Below are positions 10,553-20,981 of a DNA stretch of 64,000 nt, one piece after another. How positions within the stretch are numbered: the first letter of the stretch is position 1; each line of letters begins with the position of its first letter. The notes below the pieces were generated by a model. That model had not been told where the DNA came from. It did no database searches and saw only the letters and a list, made by a program, of their open reading frames with translations. The stretch is from Ascarosepion bandense (taxonomy: Eukaryota; Mollusca; Cephalopoda; Sepiida; Sepiidae): NCBI GenBank assembly GCA_037127315.1, contig JBBBDQ010001613.1, positions 540,877 through 604,876 on the forward strand, in the 5' to 3' direction. Both the position numbers and the translations under genes were made by a program.

Positions 10553-11665
10553 TTCAGTCTATCTACTCCAATTAATTCAGTCTATCTACTCCAATTGTTC
10601 AGTCTACTCCAATTGTTCAGCCTATCTACTCCAATTGTTCGGCCTATATACTCCAATTGTTCAGTCTATCTACTCCAATTGTTCAGTCTATCTACTCCAA
10701 TTATTCAGCCTATATACTCCAATTGTTCAGTCTATCTACTCCAATTGTTCAGTCTACTCCAGTTGTTCAGTCTGTCTACTCCAATTGTTCAGCCTATATA
10801 CTCCAATTGTTCAGTCTATCTACTCCAGTTGTTCAGCCTATATACTCCAATTGTTCAGTCTATCTACTCCAATTGTTCAGTCTACTCCAATTGTTCAGCC
10901 TATCTACTCCAATTGTTCGGCCTATATACTCCAATTGTTCAGTCTATCTACTCCAATTGTTCAGCCTATCTACTCCAATTGTTCAGTCTATCTACTCCAA
11001 TTGTTCAGACTATATACTCCAATTGTTCAGTCTATCTACTCCAATTGTTCAGCCTATCTACTCCAATTGTTCAGTCTATCTACTCCAATTGTTCAGACTA
11101 TATACTCCAATTGTTCAGTCTATCTACTCCAATTGTTCAGCCTATCTACTCCAATTGTTCAGTCTACTCCAGTTGTTCAGTCTGTCTACTCCAATTGTTC
11201 AGCCTATATACTCCAATTGTTCAGTCTATCTACTCCAGTTGTTCAGCCTATATACTCCAATTGTTCAGTCTATCTACTCCAATTGTTCAGTCTACTCCAA
11301 TTGTTCAGCCTATCTACTCCAATTGTTCGGCCTATATACTCCAATTGTTCAGTCTATCTACTCCAATTGTTCAGCCTATCTACTCCAATTGTTCAGCCTA
11401 TATACTCCAATTGTTCAGTCTATCTACTCCAATTGTTCAGACTATATACTCCAATTGTTCAGTCTATCTACTCCAATTGTTCAGCCTATCTACTCCAATT
11501 GTTCAGTCTATCTACTCCAATTGTTCAGCCTATATACTCCAATTGTTCAGTCTATCTACTCCAATTGTTCAGCCTATATACTCCAATTGTTCAGTCTATC
11601 TACACCAGTTGTTCATCCTATCTACTCCAATTGTTCAGTCTGTCTACTCCAATTGTTCAGTCTAT
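10553..11665 (+). repeat. 22-bp minisatellite, about 51 units
   Basis: Consensus TTCAGTCTATCTACTCCAAT followed by TG. Variant units include 18-bp ones lacking TATC, and changes such as CAGCC, CAGAC, TATATA and CCAGTTG. The variant pattern of 10749-10976 is repeated at 11157-11384, an internal duplication offset by 408 bp. Because 22 is not a multiple of three and no unit carries a stop in any forward frame, all three plus frames stay open over about 1 kb. Those frames are by-products, not evidence of a protein. Confidence 0.95.
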
Positions 11666-12761
11666 GCTGGTACTTTGAGTAAGGACAAAATATTTATTTA
11701 CCTGACCAGTGTCAAAATAATGTCAGAATTGTTGGACTATTTTTTGGTACATTCAAACATACGCACCGTAGTATTGGCGCTAGAGGGTGTCGTCAGAGAT
11801 GTCTTTGCGTGGATCACTAGGGGTTTCGGGTCTTTCAAGAATCATACCCCCTCACCACGCCGACCTGAGATGATCAGCCTCTGGTCCACCCTCAGTAAGC
11901 GCTTTCAGACACTGGAAAAATTTATAACTTTTGAGTCCGGTACGAAGTCTTGAAAATGCTTCCGATTGGCGACAGACAGAGCCACTTTACATTAAGAGGC
12001 GAACTGTTTTTACAGTTACATACTATATACTGTTGTGATTCCCTATGAGCCAACCCATTTTATAGTCCACAAAATAGAAGGCTTAACCAATCAGGAAGCT
12101 CAAAATATTCAATGCGACGTGTATAAAAGGCAGCCATATTTTTCCGATTATTAGAGACCAAATCAGATTAATCCCCCACCCCCTTCCACTTTAGGTGCTC
12201 AGGAACGCCAGCTCTCCGGTGGATACGTGGCGTCTTTTGTTATTTTCCAAGTGTGCTTTTCGTTCCTGTTATGGTGTTTAAATGTGTGAGTGATTGTGTG
12301 AGTGATTGCTGATCGGATAAGTGGTGTTTAATATATTCTTAAAGCCACGCATTATGTTTCGTCCGGGGAAGTGATTTTGCTGTCACAGTCTTAGAGTAGT
12401 GGTGGGGCTTTTATTACTAATACAATTTTGTTTGGTTTCTTGTAAATATCGTACTTTCATTGTATATAATCATTGGGGATTTTTTAAAAAGTTGTTATTA
12501 TCTGCCCATGCCCTCCACTGAAAATTGTACATATGGGAGTTAAGTAGGACTTCATAGAGCAGCAGAGGTATTATGGTGGACGTGGTAAGAATGGTAAGTA
12601 AAAATGTGGTATTATGGTGTCAGGTTTATTATAAGTGTGTCAGGGTCGACGAAAGTGAATAGCTAAGTTAAACTAGGACAGATGATGACCAGCTTTCCCC
12701 ATCCCCGTTTTAGGCCTTGTGCCACATTTTTTGTATTTTTACAAGAATAAATAATGAGATC
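11666..12761 (+). repeat. LTR- or leader-like dispersed sequence with core promoter
   Basis: The part 12235-12730 matches the reverse complement of 40340-40860, so this is a dispersed repeat. It has a TATA box at 12122-12128, and AATAAA near 12745. The words GAGACCAAATCAGATT (12159) and GAGATCAAATCAGATT (12752) occur at both ends of the transcribable part. This resembles an LTR or leader module of a retroelement, but no matching second LTR or coding domain was found. Confidence 0.45.
12122..12128 (+). promoter_or_regulatory. TATA box of the leader-like repeat
   Basis: TATAAAA in the context GTGTATAAAAGGCAGCC, with pyrimidine/A start-like sequence about 25-30 bases downstream (CCGATTATTAGAGACC). 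A good core-promoter match by eye; transcription is inferred only. Confidence 0.5.
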
Positions 12762-13380
12762 AAATCAGATTCAAGACAGAGAGAATCCTCGGGAAGTGAC
12801 TGTAGTCGGGTTTCCAAAATCAGGATGAATTTAATACGTGAATATCTAATAACATTAGGAACTCAGTATGGTGTAAATTTTGACCACATCGATAAAACAA
12901 TCCAATAGATTGCATTCAAAACTTTGGTATTCCCTGGCTTTAAATAACCTTCAAAAGGTGATTGTTATGGGGAAACACACCTATTCCTCAGATAATGGAC
13001 TCTCCCTCTTATATTAATGTTATGGGGAAACACACCTATTCCTCAGATAATGGACTCTCCCTCTTATATTAATGTTATGGGGAAACACACCTATTCCTCA
13101 GATAATGGACTCTCCCTGTTATATTAATGTTATGGGGAAACACACCTATTCTTCAGATAATGGACTCTCCCTCCTATATTAATGTTATGGGGAAACACAC
13201 CTATTCTTCAGATAATGGACTCTCCCTCCTATATTAATGTTATGGGGAAACACACCTATTCCTCAGGTAATGGACTTTCCCTCCTCTATTAATGTTATGG
13301 GGAAACACACCTATTCCTCAGATAATGAACTCTCCCTCCTCTATCAATAAGAGTTAACAGAGAAGTACTTGGGAAGTTCA
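12762..13380 (+). repeat. Dispersed leader-like repeat 'B', copy 2, with amplified 55-bp unit
   Basis: Colinear with copy 1 (5536-6350 minus repeat A), and partly with the inverted copy at 40860-40950. It is the uninterrupted version across the repeat A insertion point. It ends in GAGTTAACAGAGAAGTACTT as the others do. Confidence 0.7.
12963..13345 (+). repeat. 55-bp tandem array, about 7 units
   Basis: Unit: TGTTATGGGGAAACACACCT, ATTCCTCAGATAATGGACTC, TCCCTCCTATATTAA. Units differ at a few positions (CTT/CTG/CCT, TCC/TTC). The same unit is present once at 6264-6320 and once, inverted, at about 40880-40945, so amplification is specific to this copy. Confidence 0.95.
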
Positions 13381-13594
13381 TAGTTGTCCCCGGCCTTCGG
13401 GCTGTGGTCACCAAATTGTCCGAATAAGACCAGTTTAAGACCAGTTTAGACCGGTTTTGAACCTATCCACCGCGGTGGAGAGGTAATGTTTGGACCAGTA
13501 CCTGGGAGTACGCGCTCAGGTTCCCCACGTTAAAAAGACCTTGTGCCACATCTCTCTCAAGTAGTGGAGAAGGGTAAATATTGGAGTTCTTTAG
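13381..13594. other. Unassigned stretch
   Basis: GC-richer than its surroundings, with a CCACCGCGGTGG palindrome near 13468. Its end (CCTTGTGCCACATC) resembles 12716-12728. No gene recognised. Confidence 0.35.
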
Positions 13595-14421
13595 ACTTTT
13601 ATTTGAGATATGCGGACGATACAGTGCTGATTGCGGACACGGAAAGGAAACTACAAGACCTCATACAGAAAGTAGCAGTGGAGAGTGACAAGAAGGGACT
13701 ACAAATAAACTTTAAGAAAACTGAGTGCATGGTCATCAGCAAAAGATACATCCCAAAATGCCAAATACAGGTGGAGAATAACAGAATCAAACAAGTACAA
13801 GAATTTAAGTACCTAGGAAGTGTTCTAACAGGAGATGGAAAGTGCGACACGGAGATCCGAAGGCGAATTGGCATGGCAAAGGACGCGTTCCAGAAGATGA
13901 ACAAAATACTAACACACAGGAAAATCTCAATAGAAACGAAGAAAAGAGTTCTAGACTGCTACGTGATGTCAGTTCTTCAATACGGCTGTGAATGCTGGAC
14001 AATATAATCGAAAATGAGGACAAAACTGGAAGCGGCCGAAATGTGGTTCTACAGAAGGATGCTACGGATATCGTGGACTGAGCATACAAGCAACGACGAG
14101 GTGTTAGAAAGAATGGCAACAAAAAGGAAATTGATGCTAAGCATCAGGAAGAGACAACTGAAGTTCCTGGGACATGCAATGAAGAAGGAGAGCCTAGAGA
14201 ACCTGATACTGACTGGTCAGATAGAAGGAAGGATAGACCGAGGAAGGCAGCGGATAACATATTTGCAGGGTCTGATCAGGTGGATGACGGAACGGGGGTT
14301 GCCAGGAGCAACAGGAGCAAACATACTAAGAGCCACAAGGGATAGGGAGACGTGAAGAGCAATGATCGCCTACGTCCTGAAGGGACAGGGCACATAGAAG
14401 AAGAAGAAGAAGAAGAAGAAC
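13595..14421 (+). mobile_element. 5'-truncated RTE-like LINE with RT active-site box
   Basis: Starts within RT at LRYADDTVLIAD (the YADD catalytic box is intact) and continues through TECMVISKR, FKYLGSVLTGDGKCDTE, ECWTI and RRMLRISW to the C-terminus, then a (GAA)n tail at 14397-14420. A stop (TAA) at about 14006 splits ECWTI from SKMRTK; the copy at 6797 has TCA there. Very similar to the 6797-7383 copy, so both are fairly recent insertions. Non-functional. Confidence 0.85.
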
Positions 14422-14810
14422 TACTAAGCAGTTGATTCGGGAGTGTTAAATTTTGACGGTGTTTCATTGAATAGATTACGTACTACGAGAATACTCTTCA
14501 TCCATAAATTATGGCGGCCATTATTAACAAGAATCCTCTGATCATCTATCGTTGATTCAATGAGGAAGGCAGACATGACCAGTTGAAAATTACCCAGATG
14601 GCGCCAACAGTTTCACGAGGTTGTCTTTATATTCAGGGTCTTTCATTTTGCGTAATACGGAGGCGCTGTCTCTGGGTCTCAGGATCGGAAAATCAAGGAA
14701 GAGGCTCATCGTCGGGGGAATTTTTCACGCGTTTTGCTTGAAGACGAGAGCATAGCTGACGATTAGGAAAGACTAATATACTCGTTATATACACGCAAAA
14801 CATATGAACG
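14422..14810. other. Unassigned stretch
   Basis: No gene or known window repeat recognised. Confidence 0.35.
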
Positions 14811-15010
14811 CGTGCTTGAGTGGTCAGAACGCTTGCTTTCTGACCATGAAGCCCGAATTCGAATCACGCCATTATCGATTTCTCAGGAAGGGGACCTCTT
14901 GATATTATCGGTCTGGGGGAGGCAATTCTAGCATGCAGCAAAGTGCCTGAAAAACCATACCACGGATTGATCGAAGCCTTGTGAGGAAAATCGGGTAGAC
15001 AGTTGTGTTA
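14811..15010 (+). mobile_element. Second tRNA-derived SINE-like element
   Basis: GCGTGCTTGAGTGGTCAGAA has an A-box of Ser/Leu-tRNA type, and about 45 bases later GAATTCGAATCACGC resembles a B-box. The following body (GGGGGAGGCAATTCTAGC and onward) is unrelated to the abundant SINE. Only one copy is in the window, so the 3' end is a guess. Confidence 0.5.
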
Positions 15011-15310
15011 GCTCTCATTGTGACCGAGGGTTTAAGTGACATGGGGTTCTTCAGATTGTTGTTCACACTAGATAATTTGCTCTCTCCCAGAAACTGTAAC
15101 TAAGGTCTGCTCAGCATTGTTGCAATATAAACCACAGGTGGATTCTGTGATTGTTGAACAAGCTTAAGTGTACCTGAGCACGTGTCTGCAATGGTAGACA
15201 GGCATCCTCGGATTTCAGTGGCCAGCCATGCATACAACCCTAGCCAGGGTAACAGAACATTGATTCTAATGATCAGCTGACCATATGTCACATCCTACCT
15301 TCTATCTAAG
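15011..15310. other. Unassigned stretch
   Basis: A 63-codon minus-strand open stretch (15291-15100) has no recognised motif. Confidence 0.3.
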
Positions 15311-15925
15311 GTGAGTCAGTCAGTCATTGAATCAAGTGCCATACGTGATACACGCTTTAGGCGATCAAACATCAAAAGAGACATGACTGACTGGATAGAA
15401 GATTATCCCGCAGTAGGTTGCCATCGCTTTCTGTGGTAGACTGCTTGCCAGCCAAGGCTATAGAACTCAATTTGTCCTGTTATTTGGCTCATAGCTAGAG
15501 GGAGAAGAGATGAATTATATAATTACGTAGTAATTAGTGGGGGATCAGTTTATTACTTCATAACAAAAAAAATGGTCTCTCACTTTATGACCAATAGAAG
15601 CCCTAATCATGTTTCCCACTATTATATTCAGTCAGCCAGTTAAGTGCCATGCGTGATACACGCTTAGGCGATCATGTCTCGAAAGAGACATGACTGACTG
15701 GGCAGAAGATTATCCTGCAGTAGGTTTCCATTGTTTTCTTCGGTAGATTGGTTGCCAGCCAAGGCTATAGAACCCAATCTGTCATATTATTTAGCCCATA
15801 ACTGGCGAGAAGGGACGGATTAATAGGGTATTTGCGCGTAAGTGAATGCAAGGAATTCAACTGGAAATCGAACTCGGCTTCCCGATTTCTCGTTCCGAGT
15901 CGATATCCACTGCACCACAACACAC
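15311..15925 (-). mobile_element. Dimeric tRNA-derived SINE with hairpin linker, copy 2
   Basis: Same order as 8925-9527: head and body (15925-15628), palindromic linker (about 15536-15587, one arm diverged to TCTCTCACTTT), headless body (15510-15311). The tRNA-like head is readable at 15925-15860. Confidence 0.8.
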
Positions 15926-16626
15926 ATATCTTTATTAATTCCTGGTCAAACTCCTGGTATTTCTGCCACTTCTCAACCCGTTCAGTTCAGTAGTCCGCTG
16001 TCAAAGTTACATCCACGATCATATATATATATATATTGATAAATTTTTAAGTCCAGTTTTTTTCACAATAATCCCAACAATTAGCTTGTATCGAGTGGTT
16101 GGTACGAATGTCAAATCCCAAGGTATCTCGTGGTTCCTTTTTCCGAAAGTTTGTCTGAGTTCGGCTGATACCATTTCTCTTCATGATCGATTGAATAAAG
16201 CGGACACATCTGGTTTGAAGACTGTGCTATATCAAAATATCCTGCTTATCGTCAAAATCAAAAGAAGGGTTTGTAATGTATACGGTTCTGATCTGGTATC
16301 TTGATTTGAGTCCCTTTCCGACCGTCGTGATTTGGGTTCCTTCTATTCTTCTAAGAATTATTATTCATTTCTAAATATTCCCAAGTATTTTCAATCTCTT
16401 TCCGATATCATCTTCAGGGGTGTTAGTTATGGTAACAAAAAATATCCACAAAACTGTGTTGCTAAAAATTAATGTAAACTTTTTTTCTGCTTCAAATACA
16501 ACGGTTGACAAATTGCTTAGCCTCCATTAGAACGTGAAAATTATCCAAAATGAATGTTTCAATTACAGTAGGCGAAAGATTTTCCGTGAGTATGAACAGA
16601 TATTATTAAAAATAAGCAGACACAAA
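15926..16626. other. Unassigned stretch with a short (TA)n
   Basis: (TA)n at about 16021-16037. A 72-codon open stretch at 16086-16304 has no recognised motif. Nothing else seen. Confidence 0.35.
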
Positions 16627-16631
16627 GTTTG

Positions 16632-16926
16632 TGTTATGTCGTGAGTAAGAATAAATAACTCAACAACAGGAATAGGTTAATTGTTGTATTCCGTGAAAAT
16701 ATTATTTACAAAGGTTATTAGTATCCAATACAAGAATAAAGGTTAATCGTCTCAACCGTCGTAAGACGTAGTATGAGCAATGGGTACTTCCGGGTCGTCA
16801 CCGGAAGTCTACGACTGACTTGTCGATCGGCTGCTCGGCACACTCTCTACCTACGTAGATGCCACCATTACTTTACATAGTAATGGAATAGTCCATTATA
16901 GCCGAATAGGCGCGGGCGTCCCAACA
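16632..16926. mobile_element. Solo LTR (295 bp) with 5-bp target duplication
   Basis: Begins TGTTATGTCG and ends GCGTCCCAACA, giving the short inverted ends TGTT/AACA typical of LTRs. It is flanked on both sides by the identical pentamer GTTTG (16627-16631 and 16927-16931). A 5-bp duplication fits Ty3/Gypsy- or BEL-type integration. There is no internal coding region, so this is a recombination product of a full element. Confidence 0.75.
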
Positions 16927-16931
16927 GTTTG

Positions 16932-17343
16932 AAATTTATTTAATTTGACACACAAGAACAAAAACAAATTGATGCATGGAAAACCAATTATTAGCCCTGA
17001 ACCCTCTAATACTAAAAATAAATGTAGAAAAAAGAAAGTAAGAATTAATCTAAAATTCTTTTTCTAATATCGAGATATCAGTTAATGTCTCTGCCCCTTT
17101 TTATGTTCGGACAACAAATTTTAAATGAAATTTTTTCTTTTATTTAATCCTACCCTCATTTTTTTAACTTCCTGTGCATGGATATGTTTTTGGGCTCCTT
17201 CCGGTATAGAAATATTTCTACCATATTTGAATTAATAAATGTTTGTTTTGTATCATTGTTGATGAAGCGAGAGTTTTATCGCCGAAGTAGCTATTCAACA
17301 AAATGTAATTTTCGGAATTCATATCTAAACTTATTTAAAATGG

Positions 17344-17348
<5 letters not shown>
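16932..17348. other. Unassigned AT-rich stretch
   Basis: No gene or repeat family recognised. Confidence 0.35.
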
Positions 17349-17391
<43 letters not shown>

Positions 17392-17410
17392 CCTTTCTGT
17401 GTGTGTGTGT
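17349..17410 (+). repeat. (CT)n and (TG)n microsatellite
   Basis: CT-rich run followed by (TG)n immediately before the Helitron-like sequence. A CT/TG tract also precedes the second copy at about 34628-34703. Confidence 0.85.
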
Positions 17411-18056
17411 GACCGTTACCTATAGACTCCGAAACGGCTGAACCGATTTTTTGAAAATTTACACTATTAGCGGCTGCTAGAGTTCTTAGCTAGGTTTTGT
17501 GTCGAGGTACCCCGATAAATACCGATAATCGAAAAAATCGGGTTATAGAAGGAGTGGTCCGATTTTAATCAAATTTGATACACTCATAGACAAAGACATA
17601 AGAAACGATATTCAGAAGTTTCAAGGTTGCAGTTCTTACAATAGTGCAGAAAATCGATAATATATATATATAAAAGGCAAAATGTTTGTGTGTGTGTCTG
17701 TTTATCTGCCTGTATGTCTGTATTTTTTCAGCCCTTTTATTTTAGTTTTTGCATTTGGCTCTAAGTAGGTATAATTGTAGGTCTTAGTCTCAGCCATGAT
17801 ACCATTTACTCAGAGGATTTATTTAACCTTCCAAATTCAGTTTACGACAAAAAAAAACTTATTTGATATCGATACCAGGAAATCAAAATTTGACTTACAT
17901 CCATTCATTTTTCTTTCAGTCTACGTTTTCGCTTTAACTGGAAACAACTATTGCTTTTTAGTCTTTCGTGCCAACGTCCAAAGAATCTGAGTTCCAGGAC
18001 CATGGATTAGTTTTAAAGCTTTCATTACACTCGAGCAACGCCGGGGTATACTGCTA

Positions 18057-18057
<1 letters not shown>
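17411..18057 (+). mobile_element. Non-autonomous Helitron/Helentron-like element, copy 1
   Basis: Matches 34704-35155 over most of its length, starting at CTATAGACTCCGAAACGGCT. The 3' end reads CGAGCAACGCCGGGGTATAC and then TGCTAG, followed by T. This is the CTRR-T arrangement of Helitron 3' ends, abutting a (TA)n tract. About 200 bp (about 17653-17853, starting TATATAAAAGGCAAAATG) is absent from copy 2. No Rep/helicase coding sequence. Confidence 0.6.

Positions 18058-18104
<47 letters not shown>
18058..18104. repeat. (TA)n microsatellite
   Basis: Pure TA run between the Helitron-like 3' end and the PLE left end. Confidence 0.95.
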
Positions 18105-18107
<3 letters not shown>

Positions 18108-20811
18108 AAAAACTACTAAAAAGTTGTAAGTTTAAAAATGTATTTTTGTGACAGTTTTTAGTTATTTATTTCTGTTATTATATTTGATATTTCTGACCGT
18201 CCTCGGCACTTCATCAGAAACAAATGATTTTAAAATTTAAATTAGAAACGTATTTCGCGAGAGCGTTCGTGGAGAGATTGTTTACATCCCGTGACGCAGA
18301 AAGCGACAGATTGTTTTAAATATTTGTAAACGTAAACCTATCTTTTATAATACTTATAAATTTTGTTTTAGAGAAATGTTTTTAATGGTATCTAAAATGT
18401 TTAACTATTGAAATATTTATAAAGATTCAAAACTCCTAAGTCCCTATTTAACCCTAGCCTGTGTGTATTTAATTTTAAAATCCATGGATAACACTTGGAT
18501 AACTTCTTAAATAACAAAGGACACCAAACAAAAAAAAACACAACTTATCCAAAATAGAACACCAAGCCATCTATACACTTAAAAACAACCGAGACATAAT
18601 TATCGTACCAGCCGATAAGGGCGGAGCTATAACCATCTTAGACACTAACAACTATATTAAAGAAGCAGAATCACAATTTCAAAATAACAAGTTCTATGTA
18701 CCCTTACCTCTAGATCCGACTAGCACTTGCAAAACAGAATTATCACTTCTCATTCAGAACCTGAACCACAACATAAAAAATAAAATAAAATCTCTTATTC
18801 CTGAGAACCCCAAAACAGCAACATTCTACACTATCCCAAAACTATATAAACTCCCCAAAATCATTTCAGAAAAACACCCTAACACCTCTTCATCCAACCC
18901 ACATCATACTAAACAATCAAATAATGAAGAGATCTATAAAATTTCAAAAGCCCTTAAAATCACGCCATCTTGCAGACCCATAATATCAGGCATTGGTACC
19001 CTCACAGAACTTATATCTAGGTACATACACAATATCCTAAAACCTTTATTGTCTGACATACCTAGTTATATTAGAGACACTACTGACTTTCTCAACAAAT
19101 TACAAAACATTAACTTAGTCCACAACGATGATATCCTAGTAACGATGGATGTTACGTCTCTGTACACGAACATTCCACATGTTGAAGGAGTATCAGCTTG
19201 CCATGAGTTCCTTAGTAAAAGCAAATTAACTAACAACCAAATTACAGATATATGTCAATTAATAAATTTCATTTTAACACATAATAATTTTAAATTCAAC
19301 AACAAACACTATTTACAGATTAGTGGCACAGCAATGGGCACAAAAATGGCACCTAGTTATGCCAATATCTTTATGAACATTCAAGAATGAAAGATACTAG
19401 ACAATTTAGAATATAAACCATCACATTATTTTAGATACATTGATGACCTTTTCTTATTATGGACTCGTGGATTAGAAAAATTAAAAAACGTTTTTACTTT
19501 CTGCAACAACTTCCACAATACAATTAAATTTACCATGGAGTACTCATACACATCCGTCCCTTTCTTAGACGTCATGATAAAATTAAACAAACATACACTT
19601 TCCACCAGTCTATACAACAGACCCATAAACCAACATAAATTCCTACACTTTAACAGTTGTCATCCCCTTAAATTAAAAAAAATCTATCGTATACAGCTCA
19701 TTTCTAAGAATCAAACGCATATGCTCAGAACATCCAGATTTTCTATACAACATTAACAACCTTACAAAGCAATTTCTAAAATGTAAATACCCAATAAAAT
19801 AATAAAAGAAGCCCTAAATAAAACCATCCACATAAATCGTAACACACTTCTCACATACAAGAAAGAAAAACAACAACCGAATTCCCATGGTTTTCAACCA
19901 CAATCAATATTCCCACACACTTATTAAAAATTTAAAAAATGATTACAAGAACCTTCAATCAAACAAAAGAATCAAAGACATTTTCGATAAACCACTCATA
20001 AATGCAATGAAACAAACACCCAACCTTTCAACTATCCTCACATCTACCAAATATCTAAAAAATACAAACCTATCAGGGAATTTCAAATGTCAGAAATCCC
20101 GTTGCTGAATTTGTAAACATTTAGTAAACGACGCAGTATTTTCTCTACCCAACACCAACATCAAACTGCACCCACCACGCCTCACCTGTGACAACCAAAA
20201 CATTATATATTTTCTCTTCTGTTCAATATGTCCAAATAGTGTTCATATTGGTGAATTTGGAAATAGCTTGAGATTCCGTTTCAATAATTACAAACTTAGC
20301 ATACGCCAGAAAAAAAACAATATTCCCTCCTAGCAGTTCACTTCAATCAACCGGGACACACATTAGAAAATTGCAAATGTTTACTAATAGACTCCGATTT
20401 TAGTTCGACACACTCACGCAGGAAGAAAGTAAAATACAGGATCTTAAAATTAAATACACACAGGCTAGGGTTAAATAGGGACTTAGATGTTTTGAATCTT
20501 TATAAATATTTCAATAGTTAAACATTTTTTAGATACAATTAAAACATTTCTCTAAAAAAATTTATAAGTATTATAAAAGATAGGTTTACGTTTACAAATA
20601 TTTAAAACAATCTGTCGCTTTCTGCGTCCCGTGATGTAAACAATCACTCCACGAACGCTCTCGCAAAATACGTTTCTAATTTAAATTTTAAAATCATTTG
20701 TTTCTGATGAAGGGCCGAGGACGGTCAGAAATATCAAATATAATAACAGAAATAAATAAATACTGTCACAAAAATACATTTTTAAACTTACAACTTTTTA
20801 GTAGTTTTCCT
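18105..20811 (+). mobile_element. Penelope-like retroelement flanked by inverted repeats
   Basis: A PLE body with RT and a GIY-YIG-like region lies between inverted repeats of about 375 bp: 18105-18482 is the reverse complement of 20439-20811 with scattered differences. The right arm includes the end of the coding region, so the left arm is an inverted partial copy of the element's own 3' part. PLEs are known to carry terminal repeats in either orientation. The left flank is (TA)n and the right flank is AT-rich. Confidence 0.85.
18552..20521 (+). pseudogene. PLE polyprotein: reverse transcriptase plus GIY-YIG endonuclease, broken
   Basis: PLE proteins reverse-transcribe at nicked chromosomal ends and usually carry a GIY-YIG nuclease. 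Readable in order: IIVPADKGGAITILD and TFYTIPKLYKLPK (N-terminal PLE motifs), CRPIISGIGTLTE, VTMDVTSLYTNIP (catalytic Asp of RT box A), SGTAMGTKMAPSYANIFM, then RYIDDLFLLW (YIDD box). Next is VPFLDVMIKLN, and about 20222-20300 CPNSVHIGEFGNSLR, a GIY-YIG remnant with VHIGEFG in place of V-Y-I-G-E-T-G. It ends with HFNQPGHTLENCK and a tail terminating near 20521. A TGA at about 19388 falls between the RT boxes and frameshifts lie near 19670 and 20330, so this copy cannot make the protein. Confidence 0.85.
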
Positions 20812-20848
20812 ATACATATTAAGACAGTATACGTGGATCATCACTATG

Positions 20849-20849
<1 letters not shown>

Positions 20850-20881
<32 letters not shown>
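20850..20881. repeat. (TA)n microsatellite
   Basis: TA run between the PLE and the hammerhead ribozyme. Confidence 0.9.
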
Positions 20882-20885
<4 letters not shown>

Positions 20886-20924
20886 ATTATATTTTAGAAC
20901 ATGTACTTAATTATTCTATATATA

Positions 20925-20981
20925 ACCTCTACGAAGGTACGCTCGTTTCGGCATTGAAACTTCAATGCCTCATCAGGAGGT
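20925..20981 (-). ncRNA. Hammerhead ribozyme, type I
   Basis: Minus strand, 5' to 3': stem I strand ACCUC (20981-20977); core CUGAUGA (20976-20970); stem II of GGCAUUGAA and UUCAAUGCC joined by GU (20969-20950); GAAA (20949-20946); stem III ACGA/UCGU (20946-20943 with 20934-20931); cleavage site U-A with A17 at 20930; and stem I strand GAGGU (20929-20925). Every helix is fully complementary and all core residues match the hammerhead consensus. Self-cleavage is expected between 20930 and 20929. Hammerheads are known in terminal repeats of Penelope-like elements. The surrounding 20990-21400 may be the remains of a second PLE, of which no coding part was seen. Confidence 0.88.

Noticed and set aside
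10530..11953. Three long overlapping forward open frames (341 to 452 codons)
   Set aside because: They are three readings of one 22-bp minisatellite with no stop in any phase; no start context, domain or codon bias supports a gene.
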